From an uncultured Clostridia bacterium (lineage in GTDB: Bacteria; Bacillota; Clostridia; TANB77; CAG-508), in the NCBI GenBank assembly GCA_934120045.1, contig CAKOTF010000005.1:1-64000 (forward strand): 64,000 nt of DNA, in the 5' to 3' direction. Shown in pieces: positions 9,972-18,210 of this stretch (within the stretch, counting starts at the first letter, position 1; each line of letters begins with the position of its first letter). Both the position numbers and the translations under genes were made by a program. A model generated the notes under the pieces. The model saw nothing but the letters and a program-made list of their open reading frames with translations. It searched no databases and was not told where the DNA came from.

Positions 9972-10000
9972 AATATAACATAAAACTAGAGATTTTTCAA
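9972..10000 (-). promoter_or_regulatory. Promoter of the 9952-to-128 operon
   Basis: On the minus strand TTGAAA (9995-10000) is followed after 17 bases by TATATT (9972-9977), a good sigma-A type match. It is the only strong promoter seen ahead of the tightly spaced operon. Confidence 0.65.
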
Positions 10001-10029
10001 CTTAATTTTTTCTTTATATGGAACAAAAA

Positions 10030-10060
10030 AAGACCTCCTGCACAAAAATGTGCAGAAAGC
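10030..10060 (-). terminator. Terminator of the 10073-10465 gene
   Basis: A 14-pair stem with a few G-U pairs (AAGGCTTTCTGCAC paired with GTGCAGGAGGTCTT on the minus strand) is followed by seven T. It lies directly after the stop codon and upstream of the next promoter. Confidence 0.85.
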
Positions 10061-10072
10061 CTTTTTTTGAGG

Positions 10073-10465
10073 TTAGGCGTTTTTGAACTTCACTCGAAGT
10101 TCCTTATCATCCTCAGAAATAACCTCAAAAAGACATTCTTTGAGCTGCCGCTCAAAGTCCGAAGAATCCTTGACATATTCAGACTTCTTATCCCAGCCAA
10201 CCAGGCTACATTGGAAGAGAGAAGTAATCTCTACCAGTTTTGCTCCAATAGCCTTGGCATTTTGGATAGCAGCAGCCAACATGCGAGAAGTCCATTCTTC
10301 CCATTCATAATGGCCAAGGTTGCTAAGAAGCTTTTTGTAAATGTCATTCTTCTTCAGCTCCAGGTCCTCGTCATTCAGTTGGAGCATCACCCGCTTATGC
10401 GGATTAAGCTTCCAGCCAATGTTTTCAAGGCCTGCTGCTTCTCGAGAATTTTCGTAGTCATACAT
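10073..10465 (-). CDS. Unknown soluble protein, G+C-richer than its neighbours
   Basis: I do not recognise this protein of about 130 residues. It is hydrophilic, without signal peptide or membrane segment, and seems to hold an alpha-helical middle (EWEEWTSRMLAAAIQNAKA) and a C-terminal beta-like end. The ATG at 10465 (MYDYENSREA) is chosen because GGAGGT stands ten bases before it; the ATG at 10483 lies on top of that site. It has its own consensus promoter (10503-10531) and terminator (10030-10060), so it is a self-contained unit. Its codons use many more G and C than the surrounding genes, which suggests acquisition from another genome. Confidence 0.7.
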   Translation of the reverse strand: MYDYENSREAAGLENIGWKLNPHKRVMLQLNDEDLELKKNDIYKKLLSNLGHYEWEEWTSRMLAAAIQNAKAIGAKLVEITSLFQCSLVGWDKKSEYVKDSSDFERQLKECLFEVISEDDKELRVKFKNA

Positions 10466-10502
10466 TTTATGACCTACCTCCATTTCTATAAAATATGCGC
10501 AT

Positions 10503-10531
10503 ATTATATCAGACTATACTCAAAAAGTCAA
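10503..10531 (-). promoter_or_regulatory. Consensus promoter of the 10073-10465 gene
   Basis: TTGACT (10526-10531) and TATAAT (10503-10508) on the minus strand are 17 bases apart. Confidence 0.8.
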
Positions 10532-10554
10532 TCTTTTTTTAACAGCTACATATA

Positions 10555-10584
10555 AAAAAGATATTAAAAAATTAATATCTTTTT
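10555..10584 (-). terminator. Terminator of the cytidylate kinase-like gene
   Basis: A perfect 11-pair stem (AAAAAGATATT with AATATCTTTTT) ending in a T-run on the minus strand. It overlaps the stop codon of the gene ending at 10583. Confidence 0.75.
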
Positions 10585-11377
10585 AACGTTCCGCTTTTCT
10601 TTCATCTTTTTGGCTTACTGTTAACATTTCTTCTGAAATTTTACCATTATCTCTTTCTACAGTATTTTCAGATGTAGATAATTCTTCACTTTGTAATGGA
10701 AAAAAACAAGTTGGATTTGCCCAGTATTTTGGATAAAATTTTCCAGTTCTATATGCTTCTTCTCCAGTAATAATAATATCAGCTAATTCCTTTGTATTAG
10801 TATATGAAGTATCAACTATTAAATCATAATTATTTTCATCTAATAAATTGATACCATATCTTTCTTTATATCGTTCTATTTCTCCAAGTTTTCTTTTTCT
10901 AGTTTTTTGAATTGCCTCATCTAATGTTTCATATTGATCTTCAGAACCACGTGTTGTATCATAAAATACTCTTTTTCCTGCAATTGCTTCATTAACAGTC
11001 AATCTGATTGCATATGAATCTGGTACATTACTCCATGCTAATCTCGAATCAATAATATAGACATCATTTGGTCTTATTTCTTCATTAATCTCTCTTCCTT
11101 TTCTTGCAATTTCATTATCAATTACTCCATCTATTGATCTTACTCTTGTCATAAAATCTTTGTCATTTTGAATATCAGCTAAACTTGTATCAATTCTATC
11201 TGGGTATTTTTTCAAATATTCTTTTTTTACCATATCTCTAAATACATTACCAACAGATATTATATGGACATTAAATCCTTGTTCTTCATATTTATTTTTT
11301 ATCTCTTTTACTACTGTTGACTTTCCACTTGCAGGTTCTCCAGATATTGTTATAATTTTATTTCTTATATTTCCCAA
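10583..11377 (-). CDS. Cytidylate kinase-like P-loop kinase
   Basis: A cytoplasmic P-loop kinase of about 264 residues. It begins with a strand and Walker A (KIITISGEPASGKST), then shows the base- and acceptor-binding region (GNVFRDMVKK), a DVYIIDSRLAW stretch and an arginine-rich lid, like the AAA_33/cytidylate kinase-like family. The C-terminal 45 residues are low-complexity. The open frame reaches a TTG at 11440, but that TTG is the -35 hexamer of a consensus promoter; the TTG at 11377, nine bases after AAAGGAG, is the likely start. The acceptor nucleotide is not certain: CMP is inferred from the family only. It has its own promoter and terminator. Confidence 0.72.
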   Translation of the reverse strand: MGNIRNKIITISGEPASGKSTVVKEIKNKYEEQGFNVHIISVGNVFRDMVKKEYLKKYPDRIDTSLADIQNDKDFMTRVRSIDGVIDNEIARKGREINEEIRPNDVYIIDSRLAWSNVPDSYAIRLTVNEAIAGKRVFYDTTRGSEDQYETLDEAIQKTRKRKLGEIERYKERYGINLLDENNYDLIVDTSYTNTKELADIIITGEEAYRTGKFYPKYWANPTCFFPLQSEELSTSENTVERDNGKISEEMLTVSQKDERKAER

Positions 11378-11411
11378 CTTTATAATCTCCTTTTTATAAA
11401 CATCTTTTTTT

Positions 11412-11440
11412 ATTTTACCATTTTTTTGAATATTTGTCAA
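11412..11440 (-). promoter_or_regulatory. Consensus promoter of the cytidylate kinase-like gene
   Basis: TTGACA (11435-11440), 17 bases, TAAAAT (11412-11417) on the minus strand. The -35 box coincides with an apparent TTG start codon of the longer open frame, which argues against that start. Confidence 0.75.
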
Positions 11441-11479
11441 CTTTCCGTAAATGTTTTATGTAGATTTGCTGTTGAATAA

Positions 11480-11524
11480 AAAACACTATGCCTAATTATA
11501 AAAGTCTAGGCGTAGTGTTTTTGT
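11480..11524 (-). terminator. Terminator of the aldolase gene
   Basis: A 13-pair stem (AACACTACGCCTA with TAGGCATAGTGTT, one G-T pair) followed by a T-run on the minus strand. A T-run on the other side also makes it possibly bidirectional. Confidence 0.88.
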
Positions 11525-11531
11525 CTATATT

Positions 11532-12419
11532 CTATGATATTGAAGCATCATAAATTTTAACTATTACATCATGTAATTTTTGATCAAATTCTTCTTGTGA
11601 TTGATTTGCATTTAAATCTTGTAATAATGCTCTTGAGAAACTTGCAATCATTCTATTATTTTTAGCAAGTAATTCAACTGCTTTATTTATATCATATCCA
11701 CCTGAAAGTGCTACTATTCTTACAACACATTCATAATCATATAAATCTAGATAATGATTTGCAACTGTTGGAATTGTAAATTTAAACATAATTTTATCTT
11801 CTTTATTCCATGTTTTTAATTTTTCAATTATTTCTGCTTTTAATATTTCTTCACATTTTTCTTTTTCAGGAGCATTTATATCTACTTCTGGTTCAATAAT
11901 TGGAACTAATCCAGCATCACATATTATTTTTGCAAATTCAAATTGTTGTGTAACTATTGCTTTTATTCCTTCTACATTTGGTTCATAAATTACTGATCTC
12001 ATTTTTGTTCCAAATACATGTTTTTCTACTGCTTCTTTTAATTCTGTTTCAAGTTCTGGAATTGGTTTCATTAATTTAACACCATTATTTTGTTCTGCTA
12101 ATCCTTTATCAACTTTTAAGAATGATACTATTTTCTTTTCATTCCATAAGTAATCTGCTGTAAATTCTCCATTTACTTTTGAAAGCATTGTTTTTTCAAA
12201 TAATATTGCTCCAATTATATGTTCATTTGTAAATGATTTACTTGTAAATACTCTCTTTCTCATTTCGTGTATTAAATCAAACATTTCTTCTTCAGTACCA
12301 TAAGCTGTTTCTGGTATTCCATAAGCTTTTAATGTTTTACTGCTACTTCCACCACTTTGGTCTAATGCTGCAATAAATCCTCTTTTGTCTTTCATAATTT
12401 CATACATTTCATTATTCAT
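11532..12419 (-). CDS. fda: Fructose-bisphosphate aldolase, class I
   Basis: Cleaves fructose 1,6-bisphosphate to two triose phosphates in glycolysis through a Schiff-base lysine. The 295-residue protein matches the class I enzymes of Staphylococcus type along its whole length: GFIAALDQSGGSS near the start, GAILFEKTM, FLKVDKGLAEQNNGV, FGTKMRSVIYE, LVPIIEPEVDINA and a C-terminal IASFSRALLQDL. The lysine in FKFTIPTVANHYLDL and those in KVDKG and TKMRS are candidates for the active site. The ATG is preceded by AGGTAGG. It is followed by a strong terminator, and phosphoglycerate mutase lies just upstream. Confidence 0.93.
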   Translation of the reverse strand: MNNEMYEIMKDKRGFIAALDQSGGSSSKTLKAYGIPETAYGTEEEMFDLIHEMRKRVFTSKSFTNEHIIGAILFEKTMLSKVNGEFTADYLWNEKKIVSFLKVDKGLAEQNNGVKLMKPIPELETELKEAVEKHVFGTKMRSVIYEPNVEGIKAIVTQQFEFAKIICDAGLVPIIEPEVDINAPEKEKCEEILKAEIIEKLKTWNKEDKIMFKFTIPTVANHYLDLYDYECVVRIVALSGGYDINKAVELLAKNNRMIASFSRALLQDLNANQSQEEFDQKLHDVIVKIYDASIS

Positions 12420-12485
12420 TTTTATTACCTACCTTTTTATAAGATTTGACATTTTAGTTATATCACAACAGAAAAATCTTATCAA

Positions 12486-13178
12486 CTATTTTTTTAAATA
12501 ATAATGTCTAATTGGTTTTAAATTATCATCTAATTCATAACAAATTGGATTTCCTGTTTGTAATTCTAGTTTTATAACATCCTCATCACTCATGTTATCT
12601 AAATATTTTATAAGTCCTCTTAAACTATTTCCATGTGCTGCAATAATAACTTTTTTACCTTTTTCTAATTCTGGTTTAATGTCTGAATCCCAATATTCAA
12701 CAACTCTTTTAATTGTATCTATTAAATTCTCTGTTTTTGGTAATTCGTCTTTTGTTAAATCTTTATATTTTGGATCATTTCCTGGATATCTTGGATCTGT
12801 TTCTTCTAATTCTGGTGGTCTTACATTTGTACTTCTTCTCCATAAAAGAACTTGTTCTGCTCCATATTTTTCTTTTGTTTCATCTTTATTTAATCCTTGT
12901 AATGCACCATAATGTCTTTCATTTAATTTCCAACTTCTTTTTATTTCTATATTTTCTTCTCCCATTTCTTTTAAAATGTAGTCAAGTGTATTTTCAGCTC
13001 TTTTTAAAACAGATGTAAATGCTAAATCAAAATGAAATCCTTGTTCTTTTAATACTTTTCCTGCCTCTTTTGCTTCTTCTACTCCTTTTTCTGATAATTC
13101 AACGTCTGTCCATCCTGTGAATTTATTTTCTAAATTCCACATACTTTGTCCATGTCTTACTAATACTAGTTTAATCAT
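12486..13178 (-). CDS. gpmA: 2,3-bisphosphoglycerate-dependent phosphoglycerate mutase
   Basis: Interconverts 3- and 2-phosphoglycerate in glycolysis. The phosphohistidine motif [10 protein letters not shown] stands at residues 5-14, followed by [13 protein letters not shown], the family motif [18 protein letters not shown] and the second histidine in [12 protein letters not shown]. The length of 230 residues is standard for the cofactor-dependent enzyme. A consensus promoter (13215-13243) lies upstream, and the ribosome binding site is AAGGAATG. It sits next to another glycolytic gene, aldolase, which probably has its own start. Confidence 0.95.
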   Translation of the reverse strand: MIKLVLVRHGQSMWNLENKFTGWTDVELSEKGVEEAKEAGKVLKEQGFHFDLAFTSVLKRAENTLDYILKEMGEENIEIKRSWKLNERHYGALQGLNKDETKEKYGAEQVLLWRRSTNVRPPELEETDPRYPGNDPKYKDLTKDELPKTENLIDTIKRVVEYWDSDIKPELEKGKKVIIAAHGNSLRGLIKYLDNMSDEDVIKLELQTGNPICYELDDNLKPIRHYYLKK

Positions 13179-13214
13179 TTTTTATCACATTCCTTTCTTA
13201 CATTTTTCAATCAT

Positions 13215-13243
13215 ATTATAATTATTTGTAAAAATAATGTCAA
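13215..13243 (-). promoter_or_regulatory. Consensus promoter of gpmA
   Basis: TTGACA (13238-13243), 17 bases, TATAAT (13215-13220) on the minus strand. A short ATT trinucleotide run (13244-13264) lies just upstream. Confidence 0.82.
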
Positions 13244-13267
13244 TATTATTATTATTATTATTATGTC

Positions 13268-13915
13268 TTAACTTATTCTATAATGTCCAATAATATCTGT
13301 TTTTACTTCAAGTATATCTTCCTCATATGCCCTTTGAACTGGACTAGCATGATGTATAATAAATGGTGTTCCATTTTTATTTCTTTTATCAGATATAATT
13401 CCTATATGATTTTTAAATACAATAATATCTCCACCTTGCCATTCTTCAAAATCTTTTATATCTGTTGTTAATGAAATTGCATTATTATCAAAATATACTT
13501 TTAAATTTCTAACTCTCCTAAAATCAATGTTTTTGTCTATTTTTTCTATATTATATTGTGATTGATGTTCAACAATATCTGCATTTACAAGTTCTTGTAA
13601 ATTATATCCAGCTTCCAATAGTCCAAAGCCCACTACATCTGTACATACTCCATATTCATCATTTGGATATCCTGTATTATAATATTTACTTTTATATTTA
13701 GGCTTTGTTGCAATATATTTTCTTACATTTTCTAATATATCTGTTTGATCATCTATACCATCTCCATCTTTATCTGTTGTACTTATATAATCTTCTATTT
13801 CAAAATCTTTATTAGTATATTTTCTATGTGGTATAAAATTAAATAAATATAAGAATGCAAAAGAAATTATTATAAAAATTACCAATATTATAAAAATTAA
13901 TATTTTCTTTTTCAT
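13268..13915 (-). CDS. Membrane-anchored DUF1287 protein
   Basis: A 215-residue protein with an N-terminal membrane anchor (about residues 4-28) and an extracytoplasmic domain of the DUF1287 family, a distant relative of NlpC/P60 cysteine peptidases. The candidate catalytic cysteine is in YGVCTDVVGFGLLEAG (about residue 92). Histidines appear in VFKNHIGIISDKR and FIIHHASPVQRAYE, and GGDIIVF is also typical. A calcium-binding-like DKDGDGIDD stretch (about residue 49) precedes the domain. Peptidoglycan cleavage is a reasonable guess but unproven. A good AAAGGAG site precedes the ATG. Confidence 0.8.
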   Translation of the reverse strand: MKKKILIFIILVIFIIISFAFLYLFNFIPHRKYTNKDFEIEDYISTTDKDGDGIDDQTDILENVRKYIATKPKYKSKYYNTGYPNDEYGVCTDVVGFGLLEAGYNLQELVNADIVEHQSQYNIEKIDKNIDFRRVRNLKVYFDNNAISLTTDIKDFEEWQGGDIIVFKNHIGIISDKRNKNGTPFIIHHASPVQRAYEEDILEVKTDIIGHYRIS

Positions 13916-13998
13916 TCAACCATCTCCTTTTGCCTAAATTATATCTCTTATTTATATGTAAGACAATTAAAAAATTATTAATATTTATAACAAAATAG

Positions 13999-14037
13999 AA
14001 AACTCATGTAATACATTTCTGTAAAACATGAGTTTTT
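13999..14037 (-). terminator. Terminator of the WHH nuclease gene
   Basis: An 11-pair stem (AAAACTCATGT with ACATGAGTTTT) with a 16-base loop, directly after the stop codon. Confidence 0.75.
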
Positions 14038-14042
14038 GCTGT

Positions 14043-14801
14043 TTAGTTGTCCTTACCTCCCCAAATTGAGAATCCACCTTTGTGGAATGTTTTTTCGTGC
14101 GTTTTTCTATCCACTAACTGCAAAACACCAGGATTCTGATGATGATGCCAAACATAATTTTTGGGAGTTTCTCCAATTTCTAATGCTTTTATGTCATTTT
14201 TTGAAAGATTGAGTTTTTGTCTTAGTCGAGTATTAGTTCGAACATCTTCATACAGTTTTTTATTGCAGATAAGAAAATGATAACTTCTTGATTGCCGATA
14301 GTCAGTAATTTTTAGTTTTACTTTGTACCTCGATTTAAATATTGGGAAACCTTTACTGTCAAAATGTACTTTAGTTACTCCATGAACTTGATTTGCCATA
14401 CCAGGAAGTCCAAGTTTTAATCTAGGAAAATAATTAATTTGATTGATTTCTTTGACTTTTTTTAATTTTTTAGAATTTCCAAAAATCTCTGTAAACCAAG
14501 TTTTTTGTCTTTTCCGTTTTTCCTTTGCTAATCTTTTAATAATGTAGAAACTACATTCTCTTATAATTATCATAAAAATTAACAAAAAAACTTTTACCCC
14601 AATATATTGTACTAAGATACAAGCAATAATTTTCCACCATTTAACATGCAATGCTTCCAAATAAAGAGATTGTACTACAAATGACAATATAATTTCACTT
14701 GTTTTTGCATAATTATTTTTCTTCCGAAAAATTAATTCGATTGATAGCCAAATTTCCAAAATTGATAATACTATACTAGTGATAAAAACAACTTCTCGCA
14801 T
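14043..14801 (-). CDS. Membrane-linked WHH nuclease, colicin DNase/tRNase-like toxin domain
   Basis: A 252-residue protein with hydrophobic segments at about residues 4-24, 36-55 and 58-85, a basic linker, and a C-terminal nuclease domain. The C-terminus carries YVWHHHQNPGVLQLVDR, a later histidine (THEKTFHKGG) and FSIWGG, which match the WHH motif of the HNH/ENDO VII superfamily found as the toxic tip of colicin-like and polymorphic toxins. Such domains cut DNA or tRNA. Here the domain is not on a large secreted toxin and no immunity gene stands beside it. It has its own consensus promoter and terminator, and an AGGAGG site. It may be an orphan toxin, a recombination remnant or a housekeeping nuclease; function is not certain. 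Confidence 0.72.
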   Translation of the reverse strand: MREVVFITSIVLSILEIWLSIELIFRKKNNYAKTSEIILSFVVQSLYLEALHVKWWKIIACILVQYIGVKVFLLIFMIIIRECSFYIIKRLAKEKRKRQKTWFTEIFGNSKKLKKVKEINQINYFPRLKLGLPGMANQVHGVTKVHFDSKGFPIFKSRYKVKLKITDYRQSRSYHFLICNKKLYEDVRTNTRLRQKLNLSKNDIKALEIGETPKNYVWHHHQNPGVLQLVDRKTHEKTFHKGGFSIWGGKDN

Positions 14802-14857
14802 ATTTTTTCCTCCTACATATTTATGTTTGCGAGCCTTACCAAAAGTTAACTTTATTA

Positions 14858-14886
14858 TTATACTCCTTATTTAAAATATCGTCAAG
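14858..14886 (-). promoter_or_regulatory. Consensus promoter of the WHH nuclease gene
   Basis: TTGACG (14881-14886), 17 bases, TATAAT (14858-14863) on the minus strand, with a leader of about 50 bases. Confidence 0.78.
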
Positions 14887-14996
14887 ATTTTCAACATATT
14901 CATATGCATAATATTTCTTTAACATTCTTTACTTTCCACTTTTACATAAATCTAATATAATTTTAAAAAGAAATGTTTCTTATTAGATCTACTTAT

Positions 14997-16211
14997 TTAA
15001 AAATAATCTGATATATATGGTACATCCTGTTTTACAGAATTTTCAAGCATTTCTACAATTTTCTTATCTGTTTTAATTCTTCCTATCTTATACAAATATT
15101 CTGGTCTTTTATATCCCATAAGCATTGTAGTCATTGTTTGTATACTAATCTCATCATTACATGTTTCGTTAATCTTTTCAACATTTACTTTTCCCTCTTT
15201 ATCTATATTAATACAAAATGTTCCTTGATTTTCTTCAAGCATTGGATCTGTAAGTACAAATTTCCAACTTCTATTTTCATTATGACTTTTCTTAAATCTG
15301 TATTCTTTCATAAATCCAACAAAATCAACAATTCTTGCCATAAAATATGGTGATATAGTTTCTTTTATACTTGAATCTTCTAATAAAAATGATAATTTTT
15401 CATCTGTATATGTATTTCCTTCTACTTTATCAATCATAGAAAAATGTGCTGAAATAAAATTCCACAAACCTGTTCTTGCTTCTTCATTATTAAATATCAT
15501 ATCTTTTATATGAAATATTTCTTCAGATATCCAATATATAACATATCCATCTGGTTCACCATTTTTATTATAATAAATTGCCGACATTATGTCATCAGGA
15601 TCCCATAACCAATATTCATTCCATGCTAAATCATCTCTTAAAACAGCTCCATTTGTGTGCATTGCAAATTTTTCATAAGTTTCTTTTAGTTCTTCACTAT
15701 CATATTTTACTCTTTTTACATTTCCTGGTACTTGATGGTTTTTAGGTAATTGATAATCACTTATTTCATATGTAATTTTATTTGATACTATTTCCCAACC
15801 TTTTCTTCTATAATATGGTATAGAATATGGATATAGATATGAAATATATTGACCATTTTCTTTCATTTTCTTCAATGCTGTTTCTAATAATTTATGCATT
15901 AATCCTTGATTTGAGTATTCTGGATATGTTCCAACTCCTGTAAGTCCTCCCATATTATATGTTTTATTAAATATTCTTATTTTCATTGGATATACTGCAA
16001 CTTGTGATACTAATGTATCTCCGTCAAACCAGCCAATTACTTCTGCTCTTTGAAATGTAGGAAATTTTGCTCTAATTATTTCTTTTTCTTCCCAATCAAT
16101 TGAATCTAATTCTTGATCAGTTACTTGAAAAACATATCTTAAAAGGTCGTTATATTGTTCCATATATTCATTTCCGACTTCTTTCATTTTTAGCTTTTTA
16201 TTGTTATTCAC
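14997..16211 (-). CDS. GNAT N-acetyltransferase, Eis-like
   Basis: A 404-residue two-domain acetyltransferase of the Eis type (COG4552). The N-terminal GNAT domain shows VGTYPEYSNQGLMHKLLETALKKMKENG, the acetyl-CoA loop being a degenerate form of R-x-x-G-x-G/A, then YLYPYSIPYYRRKGWEIVS, which is highly typical. A second GNAT-like domain and a C-terminal sterol-carrier-like domain follow, ending in a Tyr-Phe pair near the terminal carboxylate as in Eis, where the C-terminus acts in catalysis. Start is a GTG with AAGGAGG nine bases before it. Substrates of this family include amines and aminoglycosides; the natural one here is unknown. Confidence 0.85.
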   Translation of the reverse strand: MNNNKKLKMKEVGNEYMEQYNDLLRYVFQVTDQELDSIDWEEKEIIRAKFPTFQRAEVIGWFDGDTLVSQVAVYPMKIRIFNKTYNMGGLTGVGTYPEYSNQGLMHKLLETALKKMKENGQYISYLYPYSIPYYRRKGWEIVSNKITYEISDYQLPKNHQVPGNVKRVKYDSEELKETYEKFAMHTNGAVLRDDLAWNEYWLWDPDDIMSAIYYNKNGEPDGYVIYWISEEIFHIKDMIFNNEEARTGLWNFISAHFSMIDKVEGNTYTDEKLSFLLEDSSIKETISPYFMARIVDFVGFMKEYRFKKSHNENRSWKFVLTDPMLEENQGTFCINIDKEGKVNVEKINETCNDEISIQTMTTMLMGYKRPEYLYKIGRIKTDKKIVEMLENSVKQDVPYISDYF

Positions 16212-16260
16212 TTTAATTTTCCTCCTTATTGTTTTTCATGTATAAGTATATCAATCTATA

Positions 16261-16304
16261 AAAATAAAAACAAGCAATTTTAAAAATTACTTGTTTTTAT
16301 TTTT
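16261..16304 (-). terminator. Terminator of the coiled-coil gene
   Basis: A near-perfect stem (AAAATAAAAACAAGTAATTTT with its partner) with a small loop and T-run, between the coiled-coil gene (ends 16315) and the Eis-like gene; AT-rich on both sides and thus possibly bidirectional. Confidence 0.75.
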
Positions 16305-16314
16305 AGAAAAAATT

Positions 16315-17916
16315 TTAATCTCCAACTTCAATTCCATTTGCTTCTTTTATATTCATATTTAATTGTTGTATCTTTTGTTGAATTTCTTGTTGTTGAGCAG
16401 ATAACCTTTGCTGAGCAGCTTCAATCATATTGCTTTTGATTTCATATCCTTTATTTATTATTCCTCTATATGTTCTTTTTCCTGCTTCCATAGTGTCTCT
16501 TACATATGTTGTAACTACTTTTTTTGAGTTATCTACTCCAGTTATAATCATTCCTCTAGTATCTTTTCCAAATTGTATAACATTATCTTTGGTCGTTTGT
16601 GCAACTTGAATTGCTTGAGCTTTCTTTTGATTAAATCCTACCAAAATTGCTTCTTTCCTTTTAGCAACTGATTCTTTAGCATTTGCTACTTTATTACTTA
16701 TAAATTCTTGTGCTTTTGTTGCCATTTGTTTAGTATCTGCAATTTTATCTTTAGCAAAATCCTGTGCATATAGTCCTAAAATTTGTGCATCAGCTATCTT
16801 ATCCTTTGCAAAATCTTGTGCCATTAGTGCCAAAATTTGCGCATCTTCTATCTTATCTTTTACTGTAAAAGCCATATTTTCTTTAGCTTCACCAAACTTT
16901 GCTTTTGACATATCAACATGTTCAAGTATTGCTTTTTTAAATAGTGAAACTTTTTGAACTGCATTTTCTTGAGTATTTGCTAATTTTTCTGCATATCCTT
17001 CTACTTTTTCTTCAACACTTTTTTCTATATCTGCTCTTTTTTGCACAACTTTATCTAAAAAAGTTTTTCTTTTTGAATCAATCTCTGATTTTATCTTTGG
17101 AATTTCTTCATTACGTATTTGTCCAATTTGTGTTTTTAATGGTTCAATAACACCTTTAACAAATTTTTTTGTTCCATTAAACTTATTAAAAATATTTCCT
17201 AAAGCTTTTGCAAAAATATTTTGTTTTGGAATTGTCATTAATTGTTTATTTTTATTAGAAGAGATTTCTTCTAACATCTTTTTTCTTTCAGCCATAATTT
17301 GCTCATATTCATTTTTACAAGATTCAATTGCTTGTTTTATTTCTTCTCTTCTTGCTTGTAACTCTTGTGCATGTGCTCTACTAATATCTGTTGGATTATT
17401 TTCTATATGACTTTTCAATTCTTCTGTTTTCTGTTGAAGTGTTGACATATCACCACTTTTTAATGCTTGAACTATTTCTTTTTCTAATCGTTGTTTTGTT
17501 TTTGCAAATTCTTTATTTTCAGCTACCATTTTTACCTTATTTCTTTTTTGCTCTAACAGTATTCCATTTTCATCAAGTTCAAATTGTGCTTTTTTCTCCA
17601 TTATATCTTGTAAAATTTTATCATATTCCTCACTAGCTTCTGCTAATCGTTTCTCGAATTCTTCAACAATTCCTTCTCTATCAGCATTTTGATTTGCATA
17701 TTCTTGTTCTATTTTTTCCAATTTTGCTCCAAATTTTTTTGCTTGTTCAATAAGTTCTTTGCTTTTTGAATCCACAATTGTTTCAATTTGATCTTTGCTT
17801 TCTCTTATTGCTAATTGGGCATTTATTTTGGCTAATGTAACTTGTGTATCTGCTAATTCTTTTAGTAATTGTGTAAACTTAATTTGTTCTTCTGTATCTT
17901 TATTTTGTTCATCCAT
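16315..17916 (-). CDS. Long coiled-coil protein of unknown function
   Basis: A 533-residue, charged, almost wholly alpha-helical protein without membrane segments. Residues 1-240 form long coiled coils rich in Glu, Lys and Gln. A short hinge (about 235-260, with a FAKALGNIFNKF stretch) separates them from a second helical part. Residues about 345-450 hold repeated 15-17-residue units of the type KDKIADAQILGLYAQDFA and AKEFISNKVANAKESVAK, resembling LEA-like or apolipoprotein-like amphipathic repeats. The ribosome binding site AGAGGATAAT overlaps the end of the spacer after the 57-residue gene 11 bases upstream. It appears to end an operon that starts with the transglutaminase-like gene. A structural or scaffold role is only a guess. 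Confidence 0.75.
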   Translation of the reverse strand: MDEQNKDTEEQIKFTQLLKELADTQVTLAKINAQLAIRESKDQIETIVDSKSKELIEQAKKFGAKLEKIEQEYANQNADREGIVEEFEKRLAEASEEYDKILQDIMEKKAQFELDENGILLEQKRNKVKMVAENKEFAKTKQRLEKEIVQALKSGDMSTLQQKTEELKSHIENNPTDISRAHAQELQARREEIKQAIESCKNEYEQIMAERKKMLEEISSNKNKQLMTIPKQNIFAKALGNIFNKFNGTKKFVKGVIEPLKTQIGQIRNEEIPKIKSEIDSKRKTFLDKVVQKRADIEKSVEEKVEGYAEKLANTQENAVQKVSLFKKAILEHVDMSKAKFGEAKENMAFTVKDKIEDAQILALMAQDFAKDKIADAQILGLYAQDFAKDKIADTKQMATKAQEFISNKVANAKESVAKRKEAILVGFNQKKAQAIQVAQTTKDNVIQFGKDTRGMIITGVDNSKKVVTTYVRDTMEAGKRTYRGIINKGYEIKSNMIEAAQQRLSAQQQEIQQKIQQLNMNIKEANGIEVGD

Positions 17917-17926
17917 ATATTATCCT

Positions 17927-18100
17927 CTACCTTTCACTTTCAAAATTTTCTTCTAAATCTAATTCTTTATCAATTTTCATTCGAATTTTATTTTCTCTTT
18001 CTTCATAAGCTTTTTTCATTCTTTTTAGCTCTTCTGCACTTAATTTGCTCCAATCAATAATTCTACCATCAATAATATCTTTTTTTAAATCGCTTTCCAT
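17927..18100 (-). CDS. Small charged protein, 57 residues
   Basis: A short gene with a very good ribosome binding site (AAAGGAG eight bases before ATG) and a stop 11 bases before the coiled-coil gene. The product begins MESDLKKDIIDGRIIDWSKL and ends ELDLEENFESER; it is strongly charged and helical, with a WSKLSAEELKRMKKA stretch. I do not recognise a family. The tight spacing suggests it is co-translated with the long coiled-coil protein and may bind it. Confidence 0.65.
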   Translation of the reverse strand: MESDLKKDIIDGRIIDWSKLSAEELKRMKKAYEERENKIRMKIDKELDLEENFESER

Positions 18101-18210
18101 TATAAATTCTCCTTTAATATCAATCTTTTATAGTTATATCATATAAATGCAAGTATAACAATAGATTAATTTATTTATATTATTAAGTTTTGATTACATT
18201 TTTGTTACAT

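Noticed and set aside
10067..10555. A long plus-strand open frame opposite the 10073-10465 gene.
   Set aside because: It has no ribosome binding site and covers the promoter and terminator of the minus-strand unit; it is a shadow frame.
11378..11440. An extended N-terminus of the cytidylate kinase-like protein starting at TTG 11440.
   Set aside because: The TTG is the -35 box of a consensus promoter and a better TTG with AAAGGAG lies at 11377.
13244..13264. An ATT trinucleotide run before gpmA.
   Set aside because: Short and in an AT-rich intergenic stretch; it lies outside the promoter boxes, and no function can be supported.
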